From positions 1-44,183 of the forward strand of contig JAGTRU010000031.1 of assembly GCA_018261905.1 (NCBI GenBank): DNA of 44,183 nt, in the 5' to 3' direction. Every line of letters begins with the position of its first letter. Positions within the stretch are counted from its first letter, which is position 1. Both the position numbers and the translations under genes were made by a program. Below the pieces are notes generated by a model, which saw only the letters and a program-made list of their open reading frames with translations, did no database searches and was not told the origin of the DNA. Shown piece after piece: positions 35,215 to 44,183 of this stretch. This DNA comes from Pseudomonadota bacterium (GTDB lineage Bacteria > Pseudomonadota > Gammaproteobacteria > Burkholderiales > Rhodocyclaceae).

Positions 35215-36806
35215 CCAGCGTGACAGAATTGTCGTTTCCCAATCGACAGAGCGGCATGGATTATCTTTCCCAGTTGCCGCTGGTCAATCCGCTCCTCGCC
35301 GAGCAGCAGCTTATCCGCTTTCTCGATGCCCTGTTGGCGGGGCCGCCTGAACCGGGTGTCTTACTCGCGTTGCTCGAACAGGCGCGGGCACCGATCTGTT
35401 TCGTCGAAGAGGAAATGGCGCGGCGCTATCACAACAAGCCGCTGGTTCTGGCTGACGAAGAAGAAGCTTGCTTCCAGCAGGTGGTTTCCGTGTGGCGCAA
35501 GATGGGCAAGGCCTACGCCTTATGTGCCCGCCTTGAGGAGCCCGCTCACGAGAACCCGCAGTATGCCGGTCTGATGGCGATGATTCTGCATCGCTGCCTG
35601 TATTACACCGGCATGATCATTCTCGAGCATTACCGGGCGCGCCGGGAATTGCCGGCCGGAATCTGGATGGAACTGCACGGTTACTACGAAACCGCCGAAG
35701 AATGGGGCATCGCCTATACGCCGGTCCAGGATGCCCTGGAAAGCAGCCTGCAGGCGACCCATTGTGCGGCAGCCTACACTACCTTGCTGCTGATCGAGAT
35801 TGCCAGTCCGTACAGCAACAGCGTGCGGAATCTGAACCTCATCCGTCGTTGGGCGGGCCTTTGGGCGCCCTTGGTTTCCCTTCATGCGCTGGACGATGAT
35901 CTTGAAGTGCCACCCTATATCGTCGAGTTGATGAAGGATTCCCCATTGCATCCGTGTTCGGTGGCGGACAGCCCGGGCCGCGATGCGCGCCAGCTGGACA
36001 CGACGCGGCTGGGTTTGCAGATCAACCACATGCTGAGTCAGTTGCGGCAGCGCATCACCCCTTCCCAGCTCGGTCTCGGCGAGGAAACCAGCGGCCATGT
36101 CATCGAATTGCTCGAACATCTCTCCCGGCCCTGGAGCCAGTCCGCGTCACCGCGCAAATTCCGGCGTTACCCGAGCGAGGGGGTGGCCCGGGTGGCGCTC
36201 GGCTTCGAGGCGATGCATTTTTGTGTGACCGGCCAGTCGTTCGAGCAGCCCGATGCGGCGCGCGCCTATTCGCGGGAAGAGTTCGACCAGCTCTTCACCT
36301 TCCGGGACCGGGCCGACCCGGGGCAGGCATTGAGTATCAAACCGCAGATCAGTTTCCCGGTCGACGAGTGGTTGGTGATCAACCACTCGGCCAACGGCTT
36401 TCGTCTGGCCCGCAGTTGTGCCGGGCAGAAAATCGCGCATGGCCAGTTGATGGTGGTTTGCCCGCATGATGGCGAGCATTTCCTGCTCGTGTACGCAACC
36501 TGGCTGATGCAGGAGGCAGATGGCGGCTTGATTGTCGGCGTTGCCACCTTACCCGGCATGCCGCAAGGGGTCGGCGTGCGCTATGCCGAGAAAGGCAATG
36601 CCGCCCATCAGCGCTTCGTCCGTGCCTTCCTGCTGCCAGCGGTGCCGGTGGTGCGCGAAGAGGGCTCGATCGTTCTGCCGTCCGGTCTCTACCAGGCCAG
36701 TCGCGTACTCGAAGTCGCCGCTGGCGAGGAGGTCTGGCAGCTACGCCTGAAACATATTTTGCAGCGTGGCGTCGATTTTGATCGCATCAGCTACGACAGC
36801 CTTTGA
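35211..36806 (+). CDS. Conserved hypothetical protein with PilZ-like C-terminal region
   Basis: A 531-residue cytoplasmic protein without signal or membrane segments. The N-terminal ~350 residues are alpha-helical (AEQQLIRFLDALLAG; VVSVWRKMGKAYALCARLEE; RRELPAGIWMELHGYYETAEEWGI). The C-terminal ~170 residues are beta-rich, with WLVINHSANGFRLARS and later LVYATWLMQEADGGLIVGVATL, recalling PilZ-type barrels; the c-di-GMP-binding RxxxR and DxSxxG motifs are not clearly present. I do not recognise a characterised homologue. Translationally coupled to the HIT gene, and 62 bases before the DUF971 gene. Confidence 0.8.
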   Translation: MTSVTELSFPNRQSGMDYLSQLPLVNPLLAEQQLIRFLDALLAGPPEPGVLLALLEQARAPICFVEEEMARRYHNKPLVLADEEEACFQQVVSVWRKMGKAYALCARLEEPAHENPQYAGLMAMILHRCLYYTGMIILEHYRARRELPAGIWMELHGYYETAEEWGIAYTPVQDALESSLQATHCAAAYTTLLLIEIASPYSNSVRNLNLIRRWAGLWAPLVSLHALDDDLEVPPYIVELMKDSPLHPCSVADSPGRDARQLDTTRLGLQINHMLSQLRQRITPSQLGLGEETSGHVIELLEHLSRPWSQSASPRKFRRYPSEGVARVALGFEAMHFCVTGQSFEQPDAARAYSREEFDQLFTFRDRADPGQALSIKPQISFPVDEWLVINHSANGFRLARSCAGQKIAHGQLMVVCPHDGEHFLLVYATWLMQEADGGLIVGVATLPGMPQGVGVRYAEKGNAAHQRFVRAFLLPAVPVVREEGSIVLPSGLYQASRVLEVAAGEEVWQLRLKHILQRGVDFDRISYDSL

Positions 36807-36834
36807 TGCGGCGTACCGCCGGTGTCTGGCGAGT

Positions 36835-36849
36835 GCGCTAAACTAGCGC
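36835..36849. promoter_or_regulatory. Perfect inverted repeat before the DUF971 gene
   Basis: GCGCTA-AAC-TAGCGC (6-bp arms, 3-base centre) lies 19 bases upstream of the DUF971 ATG. The sequence TAAACT inside it could serve as a -10. Short palindromes occur by chance in GC-rich DNA, so this is weak. Confidence 0.25.
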
Positions 36850-36868
36850 CCTCATCAAGGAGGAAGAC

Positions 36869-37291
36869 ATGGCTGGCATGGATAGTGAAACGCCGATTCC
36901 GAATGAAGTCAGACTGCATCAGAAGTCCCGCCGCTTGGAACTGGTCTACGCCACTGGCGAGACCTTCTCGCTGGATTTCGAATATCTGCGGGTCTATACG
37001 CCCTCGGCCGAAGCGCGCGGCCACGGTCCCGGCCAGGAGACCTTGCAGACCGGCAAGCGCGAGGTCGTTCTTGAACGCCTCGAGCCGGTCGGGAACTACG
37101 CCTTGCGCCTGGTCTTTTCCGACGGCCACGACAGCGGCTTGTATTCCTGGGACCTGTTGTACAACCTGGGCCAGCATCACGACGAACTCTGGACCGACTA
37201 TCTGAAGCAGATCGAAGCGCAGGGCCTGTCCCGCGATGTCGATACCTCTTCGCGTCCGGCCGCCGGCGGTAGCTGCGGTCACCATCACTGA
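36869..37291 (+). CDS. DUF971 protein (gamma-butyrobetaine hydroxylase-like N-terminal domain)
   Basis: A 140-residue protein of the DUF971/GBBH-like_N family. Hallmarks are [63 protein letters not shown] and the C-terminal GGSCGHHH, a probable metal ligand cluster. In enzymes such as GBBH this domain binds zinc; stand-alone versions are linked with Fe-S or ubiquinone genes, but their role is not settled. A strong AAGGAGG precedes the ATG. It ends 4 bases before ubiE, an arrangement I recall from other betaproteobacteria. Confidence 0.9.
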   Translation: MAGMDSETPIPNEVRLHQKSRRLELVYATGETFSLDFEYLRVYTPSAEARGHGPGQETLQTGKREVVLERLEPVGNYALRLVFSDGHDSGLYSWDLLYNLGQHHDELWTDYLKQIEAQGLSRDVDTSSRPAAGGSCGHHH

Positions 37292-37295
37292 AATC

Positions 37296-38033
37296 ATGAC
37301 AAAAGACACTACACATTTTGGTTACGAAACCGTAGCCGAGCAGGAAAAGGCCCGCCGCGTCGCCGAGGTTTTCGATTCCGTGGCCAGCCGCTACGACCTG
37401 ATGAACGATCTGATGTCGGGCGGCATGCACCGCCTGTGGAAGTCCTTCACCATCGCCCGCAGCGGTGTCCGCGAAGGTTCCCGTGTCCTTGACGTGGCGG
37501 GTGGCACCGGTGATCTGTCGCTGGCTTTTGCCAAACGCGTCGGTAACAGCGGCCAGGTCTGGCTGACCGACATCAATAACGCGATGCTGGCCCGCGGGCG
37601 CGATCGCTTGCTCGACAAGGGCTACTTGGTGCCAGCCGCGCAGTGCGATGCCGAAAAGCTGCCTTTCCCTGATGATTGGTTCGATTGCGTGACCGTCGCC
37701 TTCGGCTTGCGCAACATGACGCACAAGGATGCCGCACTGGCCGAGATGTATCGTGTGCTGCGCCCGGGCGGGCGTTTGCTGGTGCTCGAATTTTCCAAGA
37801 TCTGGAAGCCGCTGGCGCCGGTTTACGATTTTTATTCCTTCCAGGTTATCCCGCGCGTTGGCCAGTTGGTCACCCATGATGCGGACAGCTACCGCTATCT
37901 TTCGGAGTCGATCCGTATGCATCCCGGTCAGGAAGAACTGAAATCCATGATGGAAGAGGTCGGCTTCGAGAAAGTCGAATATTTCAACCTGGCGCTCGGT
38001 GTTGTTGCGCTGCACCGCGGTTTCAAGTTCTAG
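37296..38033 (+). CDS. ubiE: Ubiquinone/menaquinone C-methyltransferase UbiE
   Basis: A 245-residue SAM-dependent enzyme that methylates demethylmenaquinol and the ubiquinone precursor 2-octaprenyl-6-methoxy-1,4-benzoquinol. [105 protein letters not shown] and the C-terminal [16 protein letters not shown] are all UbiE signatures. I used ATG 37296; the frame is open upstream over the end of the DUF971 gene but without similarity. Confidence 0.97.
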   Translation: MTKDTTHFGYETVAEQEKARRVAEVFDSVASRYDLMNDLMSGGMHRLWKSFTIARSGVREGSRVLDVAGGTGDLSLAFAKRVGNSGQVWLTDINNAMLARGRDRLLDKGYLVPAAQCDAEKLPFPDDWFDCVTVAFGLRNMTHKDAALAEMYRVLRPGGRLLVLEFSKIWKPLAPVYDFYSFQVIPRVGQLVTHDADSYRYLSESIRMHPGQEELKSMMEEVGFEKVEYFNLALGVVALHRGFKF

Positions 38034-38054
38034 GCTGGCGTTGGCGAATAACTG

Positions 38055-38618
38055 ATGTTTGATGCAATGATCACTGCCGCGTTGAATCACCTGGTGCAGG
38101 GCGAGCCGTGGGCCGGCGAGCGCTTGCGCGCCCATAGTGGGGCCCAGGCGCTGATCCGGGCCGGTTTCGTCGATGTGCATCTGGTGGTTGATGGGGCGGG
38201 CTTGTTTGCGCCAGGTTCGGCGACGCAAACGGCGGCGGTGACGATTACCCTGCCGGCCGATACTCCCTTCCGCTTGCTGACCGACCGGAGCAGTCTGTTC
38301 CAGTCCACCAAGCTTTCCGGTTCGGCTGATTTCGCCGAAGCCCTGGCCTTCGTTTTTCGCAATCTGCGGTGGGATGTCGAGGCCGATCTGGCCCGGGTGG
38401 TCGGTGACATTGCGGCCCGGCGTCTGGCGATGGCGGGCCAGACGATGCTGCAGCAAGGCCGAACGACGAGCCGACGGCTGTGGCGTAATCTCGCCGAGTA
38501 CGCCAGCGAGGATGCCGACTGGCTGGCGCCGCGCCGCGAAGTGGAAGCTTTCGGACGGGCCGTCGATAGTCTGCGCGATGATCTGGCACGCTTGGAAAAG
38601 CGTCTGGAGCGCCTGTGA
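38055..38618 (+). CDS. ubiJ: Ubiquinone biosynthesis accessory factor UbiJ (SCP2 domain)
   Basis: A 187-residue protein with an N-terminal SCP2 sterol-carrier-like domain (~15-110) that holds ubiquinone intermediates in the Ubi metabolon, and a C-terminal coiled-coil tail (FGRAVDSLRDDLARLEKRLERL). The position right after ubiE supports the call. In E. coli ubiE-ubiJ-ubiB form an operon; here ubiB does not follow, as a terminator comes next. The gap to ubiE is 21 bases. Confidence 0.9.
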   Translation: MFDAMITAALNHLVQGEPWAGERLRAHSGAQALIRAGFVDVHLVVDGAGLFAPGSATQTAAVTITLPADTPFRLLTDRSSLFQSTKLSGSADFAEALAFVFRNLRWDVEADLARVVGDIAARRLAMAGQTMLQQGRTTSRRLWRNLAEYASEDADWLAPRREVEAFGRAVDSLRDDLARLEKRLERL

Positions 38619-38634
38619 ACTATTCGCGGGGGAT

Positions 38635-38665
38635 AAAAAAGGGCAGCCGAAGCTGCCCTTTTTAT
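38635..38665. terminator. Bidirectional intrinsic terminator (ubiJ / atp operon)
   Basis: AAAAAAGGGCAGC (38635-38647), a CGAA tetraloop and GCTGCCCTTTTTAT (38652-38665) form a strong hairpin with A and T runs on both sides, so it can end ubiJ transcription on the plus strand and the atp operon on the minus strand. It starts 17 bases after the ubiJ stop and ends 18 bases past the atpC stop. Confidence 0.92.
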
Positions 38666-38682
38666 TGACCGATGTTCCGGCC

Positions 38683-39108
38683 TTAGTGAGTCACCTTACG
38701 CAGGTGCTGAATGGCGTGTAGCTGAGCAATCGCCTGGGCCAGTTCAGCTTCGGCAGCAGCGTAGTCGACGTCGGTCTGGCGATTGGCCAGAGCTTCTTCG
38801 GCCCGCTTCTTGGCATCCAAGGCCTTGGCTTCATCCAGATCATGAGCCCGAATGGCCGTATCGGCCAGTACAGTAATCATGTCCGGCTGAACTTCCAGCA
38901 TGCCACCGGAGACATAGACCAGCTCGAATTCGCTTTGGTCCGGCACCCGCAGACGAATGGTGCCGGGCTTGATGCGGGTGAGCAGCGGCGTATGGTGCGG
39001 CAGAATACCCAACTCGCCGGATTCGCCAGGAAATATGCCAATCTCTACCAGGCCGGAGAAAATGGATTCCTCGGCACTGACGACATCACAATGAACAGTC
39101 ATAACCAT
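38683..39108 (-). CDS. atpC: ATP synthase F1 subunit epsilon
   Basis: A 141-residue central-stalk subunit that couples rotation to catalysis and can inhibit ATP hydrolysis. The N-terminal beta-sandwich ([15 protein letters not shown]...[19 protein letters not shown]) and the C-terminal two-helix domain ([18 protein letters not shown]...[11 protein letters not shown]) are both complete. ATG 39108 has AGGAG at a spacing of 6; the ATG two codons on is less well placed. Last gene of the operon, ending before the bidirectional terminator. Confidence 0.97.
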   Translation of the reverse strand: MVMTVHCDVVSAEESIFSGLVEIGIFPGESGELGILPHHTPLLTRIKPGTIRLRVPDQSEFELVYVSGGMLEVQPDMITVLADTAIRAHDLDEAKALDAKKRAEEALANRQTDVDYAAAEAELAQAIAQLHAIQHLRKVTH

Positions 39109-39133
39109 CGCTGGCTCCTATGCTGATACGACA

Positions 39134-41456
<2,323 letters not shown>

Positions 41457-41470
41457 GGCTATCTCCTAGA

Positions 41471-43009
41471 TCAGGCCCAGCTGCTCTTGAAAGCCTGGAT
41501 GCCGGCGGCGAGAGCCTTTTCGGTATCAGCGCTGAGGTCTGCAGTCGTTTCCATGGTGTTCATGACAGCGGCGCAGCTCGTCTTCAGATAGCCGATCATG
41601 GCCTTTTCGCATTCCAGAGCACGCTTGACTTCGACATCATCGAAGTAGCCCTTGTCAGCTGCGTACAGCGTGACGGCCATTTCGGAGATGCTCATCGGAG
41701 CGTACTGGGCTTGCTTCATCAGCTCGGTGACCAGACGGCCGCGTTCCAGCTGCTTGCGGGTCGATTCGTCGAGATCGGAAGCAAACTGCGCGAAGGCAGC
41801 CAGTTCGCGGTACTGAGCCAGGGCCAGACGGACACCGCCGCCGAGCTTCTTGATCAGCTTGGTCTGGGCAGCACCACCGACGCGGGACACGGAAATACCG
41901 GCGTTGATCGCGGGACGGATACCGGCATTGAAGAGGTCGGTTTCCAGGAAGATCTGGCCGTCGGTAATGGAAATCACGTTGGTCGGCACGAAAGCGGAAA
42001 CGTCACCAGCTTGCGTTTCGATCACCGGCAGAGCCGTCAGAGAACCGGTCTTGCCCTTGACTTCGCCATTGGTCAGCTTCTCGACCCAGGCTTCGGAAAC
42101 GCGAGCGGCGCGTTCCAGCAGACGGGAGTGGAGATAGAAGACGTCGCCCGGATAGGCTTCGCGGCCCGGCGGACGGCGCAGCAGCAGGGAAACCTGACGG
42201 TAGCCCCAAGCTTGCTTGGTCAAATCGTCATAAATGATCAGGGCATCTTCACCGCGGTCGCGGAAGTATTCACCCATCGTGCACCCGGAGTACGGAGCGA
42301 TGTATTGCAGCGCGGCCGATTCGGAAGCGGAAGCAGCAACCACCACGGTGTATTCCATGGCGCCGTTTTCTTCGAGCTTGCGCACGACGTTGGCGATGGT
42401 CGAAGCCTTTTGACCGATAGCGACATAAATACAGAAGAGGTTCTTGCCCTTCTGGTTGATGATCGCATCGACGGCGACGGCGGTCTTGCCGGTCTGGCGG
42501 TCGCCAATGATCAGTTCGCGTTGACCGCGACCGACCGGAACCATGGCATCGACGCACTTCAGACCGGTTTGCACCGGCTGCGAAACCGACTTACGCCAAA
42601 TAACGCCCGGCGCGACCTTTTCGATCTTGTCGGTCAGCTTGGCATTGATCGGACCCTTGCCGTCGATCGGCTGGCCCAGGGAGTTGACCACGCGGCCGAG
42701 CAGTTCCGGGCCAACGGGCACTTCCAGAATGCGACCGGTCGTCTTGACGATGTCGCCTTCGGTGATGTGCTCGTATTCGCCAAGGATAACGGCGCCGACG
42801 GAGTCGCGTTCGAGGTTGAGCGCCATGCCGAAGGTGTTGCCGGGGAATTCCAGCATTTCGCCTTGCACAACGTCTTGCAAACCATGCACGCGGACAATAC
42901 CGTCAGTGACGGAAACCACCGTGCCCTGCGTACGCACTTCCGATGCGTCTTGCAGGTTCTGGATTTTGCTCTTGATCAGTTCAGAAATTTCGGAAGGATT
43001 CAACTGCAT
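41471..43009 (-). CDS. atpA: ATP synthase F1 subunit alpha
   Basis: A 512-residue non-catalytic nucleotide-binding subunit. Walker A is [66 protein letters not shown] and [38 protein letters not shown] are alpha hallmarks, the arginine finger being in the SRVGG region. Nine bases separate it from atpH. Confidence 0.98.
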   Translation of the reverse strand: MQLNPSEISELIKSKIQNLQDASEVRTQGTVVSVTDGIVRVHGLQDVVQGEMLEFPGNTFGMALNLERDSVGAVILGEYEHITEGDIVKTTGRILEVPVGPELLGRVVNSLGQPIDGKGPINAKLTDKIEKVAPGVIWRKSVSQPVQTGLKCVDAMVPVGRGQRELIIGDRQTGKTAVAVDAIINQKGKNLFCIYVAIGQKASTIANVVRKLEENGAMEYTVVVAASASESAALQYIAPYSGCTMGEYFRDRGEDALIIYDDLTKQAWGYRQVSLLLRRPPGREAYPGDVFYLHSRLLERAARVSEAWVEKLTNGEVKGKTGSLTALPVIETQAGDVSAFVPTNVISITDGQIFLETDLFNAGIRPAINAGISVSRVGGAAQTKLIKKLGGGVRLALAQYRELAAFAQFASDLDESTRKQLERGRLVTELMKQAQYAPMSISEMAVTLYAADKGYFDDVEVKRALECEKAMIGYLKTSCAAVMNTMETTADLSADTEKALAAGIQAFKSSWA

Positions 43010-43018
43010 GAAATTCTC

Positions 43019-43564
43019 CTAGTGGTTCAGCGCCGTTGCCATCGCGTCAAGTTTGCCGCGGACTGAAACATCCAGCATCTGGTCGCCAACGATGACCTTG
43101 ATACCGCCGATCAGCTTGGGATCGATCGCTACCGTGGTTTCGAGTTTGGTCTTGAAGACCGCTTCGAGCTGGGGAATCAGAGCTTTGACCTGTTGGTCGT
43201 CAATCGGGAAGGCCGAAATGATTTCGGCTTGCTTGGTACCTTCTTCGGCCCGTTTGTATTGCTCAAACAGGGCGGCGATTTCGGGCAACAGTCCGAGACG
43301 ATTATTGTCGGAAAGCAGCTGGATGAAGTTCGAGGACTCCGCATCGACTGCCGCGTTGCCCGATGTATAGGCAGCCTTGAAAAGTTCGACCAGTTGCGGG
43401 GCAGCGACATTGGGGTCGCCAATGGCCGCATTGACCTCGGAATTGCCGGCAACCTGGGCGAACACGGCGACGCGTTCAGCCCAAGAAACCAGATTGCCGC
43501 TTTCCTTGGCCACGCGGAACAGGGCTTCGGCGTAAGGCCGGGCGACAGTGACGGATTCGGCCAT
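43019..43564 (-). CDS. atpH: ATP synthase F1 subunit delta
   Basis: A 181-residue peripheral-stalk subunit that joins F1 to the b-subunits. The N-terminal six-helix bundle begins VTVARPYAEALFRVAKESG; the C-terminal motif is DPKLIGGIKVIVGDQMLDVSVRGKLDAMATAL. It starts 3 bases after the atpF stop. Confidence 0.97.
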   Translation of the reverse strand: MAESVTVARPYAEALFRVAKESGNLVSWAERVAVFAQVAGNSEVNAAIGDPNVAAPQLVELFKAAYTSGNAAVDAESSNFIQLLSDNNRLGLLPEIAALFEQYKRAEEGTKQAEIISAFPIDDQQVKALIPQLEAVFKTKLETTVAIDPKLIGGIKVIVGDQMLDVSVRGKLDAMATALNH

Positions 43565-43567
43565 GGC

Positions 43568-44038
43568 TTACAGATCCTGTTTCAGCGTGCCCAGCATGTC
43601 AGCATGCACGGACGCATTGATTTCCTTGCGCAGAATCTTCTCGGCACCGGCAACCGCCAGTTCGGCGACGCGCTCACGCAGTTGCTGCTTGGCACGTTCG
43701 ACTTCCTGTTCGATTTCGGACTTGGCACCAGCAACCACCTTGTCGGCTTCGACTTTGGCGTTGCCCTTGGCTTCCTCGACGATTTGCTGCGCACGCTTTT
43801 CGGCTTGGGCTACCAGTTCGGCAGCCTTGCCCTTGGCTTCACGCAGTGCTTCGGCGGAGCGCTTGGCAGCGATCTCCTGCTCGTGCTTGCCGCGTTCGGC
43901 TGCGGACAGACCTTCTGCGATTTGAGCCTGACGGTCAGCCATCGCCTTTTGCAGCGGCGGCCAAACGAACTTCATCGTGATCCAGATGAAGAGCCCAAAC
44001 CAGATTGCCTGTCCAATAAGTGTAGCGTTGATATTCAC
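43568..44038 (-). CDS. atpF: ATP synthase Fo subunit b
   Basis: A 156-residue peripheral-stalk subunit with one N-terminal membrane helix ([24 protein letters not shown]) followed by a long, charged, Ala-rich coiled coil. This is the usual bacterial b length. A strong AGGAGG ribosome-binding site precedes the ATG at 44038. The gene lies 37 bases after atpE. Confidence 0.97.
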   Translation of the reverse strand: MNINATLIGQAIWFGLFIWITMKFVWPPLQKAMADRQAQIAEGLSAAERGKHEQEIAAKRSAEALREAKGKAAELVAQAEKRAQQIVEEAKGNAKVEADKVVAGAKSEIEQEVERAKQQLRERVAELAVAGAEKILRKEINASVHADMLGTLKQDL

Positions 44039-44075
44039 GCTAACCTCCTGGTTATAAGGGTTTCAGGGGCGCGGA

Positions 44076-44183
44076 TTAGTGCGACAGCAGAGCCAGGAAC
44101 GGATTTGCGAAGAGCAGGAACAGAGCGATACCAACACCGATCATGGTCACGGCGTCGAGCAGACCGGCGACGATGAACATCTT
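44076..44183 (-). CDS. atpE: ATP synthase Fo subunit c, C-terminal part (cut by window end)
   Basis: The last 35 residues are visible: [20 protein letters not shown] then [12 protein letters not shown]. This is the outer helix of subunit c, with the proton-carrying carboxylate as Asp in GLLDAV (equivalent to Asp61 of E. coli), so a proton-driven ring is expected. The start lies beyond the right edge. Confidence 0.93.
   Translation of the reverse strand, partial: KMFIVAGLLDAVTMIGVGIALFLLFANPFLALLSH

Overview
The window looks like ordinary chromosome of a GC-rich betaproteobacterium, most likely a member of the Rhodocyclales close to Dechloromonas or Azonexus. This is inferred from the gene families present (DUF3683 oxidoreductase, DUF1631, FHA-cyclase, short Hpf with PTS-Ntr and HprK, UbiJ, TtcA) and from gene order, not from a database search. 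Coding density is very high, no gap exceeds 300 bases, and many neighbouring genes overlap by 1 to 52 bases. I saw no prophage, insertion sequence, CRISPR array or tRNA.

Layout. 1-92: the last ~45 nt of a 5S rRNA and the terminator of an rRNA operon coming from the left. 179-6794 (minus): an ABC ATPase, an alpha/beta hydrolase and a thioredoxin-like [2Fe-2S] ferredoxin in one tight unit; a P-type cation ATPase overlapping a VanZ-like membrane protein; and a small secreted Cys protein coupled to an RluA-type pseudouridine synthase. A LexA-like box lies between that pair and recA. 7033-12511 (plus): recA-recX-lptB-rpoN-hpf-ptsN-hprK, covering SOS recombination, LPS export ATPase, sigma-54, ribosome hibernation and the nitrogen PTS. 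12540-14352 (minus): an FHA-linked class III cyclase-like protein and the tRNA thiolase TtcA. 14523-17023: a MidA-type methyltransferase, a YjfB-like small protein, an alpha/beta hydrolase (minus) and a DUF2905 membrane protein. 16991-23359 (minus): cca, an NDUFA9-like NAD(P)-binding protein, DUF1631 and an Slt70-like lytic transglycosylase. 23374-23955 (plus): 5-formyltetrahydrofolate cyclo-ligase.

23936-28070 (minus) is a compact sulfur-assimilation operon: periplasmic sulfate-binding protein, a catalytically degenerate EAL protein, cysteine synthase, a PatB/MalY-type C-S lyase and a small membrane protein. It lies behind ilvA (28177-29721), and a terminator-like hairpin at the ilvA/sbp junction contains the sbp ribosome-binding site. 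29747-38618 holds yqaA, a MazG-like pyrophosphohydrolase, a 1291-residue FAD/Fe-S oxidoreductase, a HIT protein coupled to an uncharacterised protein, DUF971, ubiE and ubiJ. From 38683 to the right edge (minus) is the F1Fo ATP synthase operon atpEFHAGDC, with atpE cut by the window end. A bidirectional terminator separates ubiJ from atpC.

The best leads are the degenerate EAL protein inside the sulfur operon, the sbp leader hairpin with its candidate promoter and operator, the LexA-like box shared by recA and a small secreted protein, and substitutions at key residues of the cyclase-like protein and the P-type ATPase. No wholly new multi-gene system is evident.
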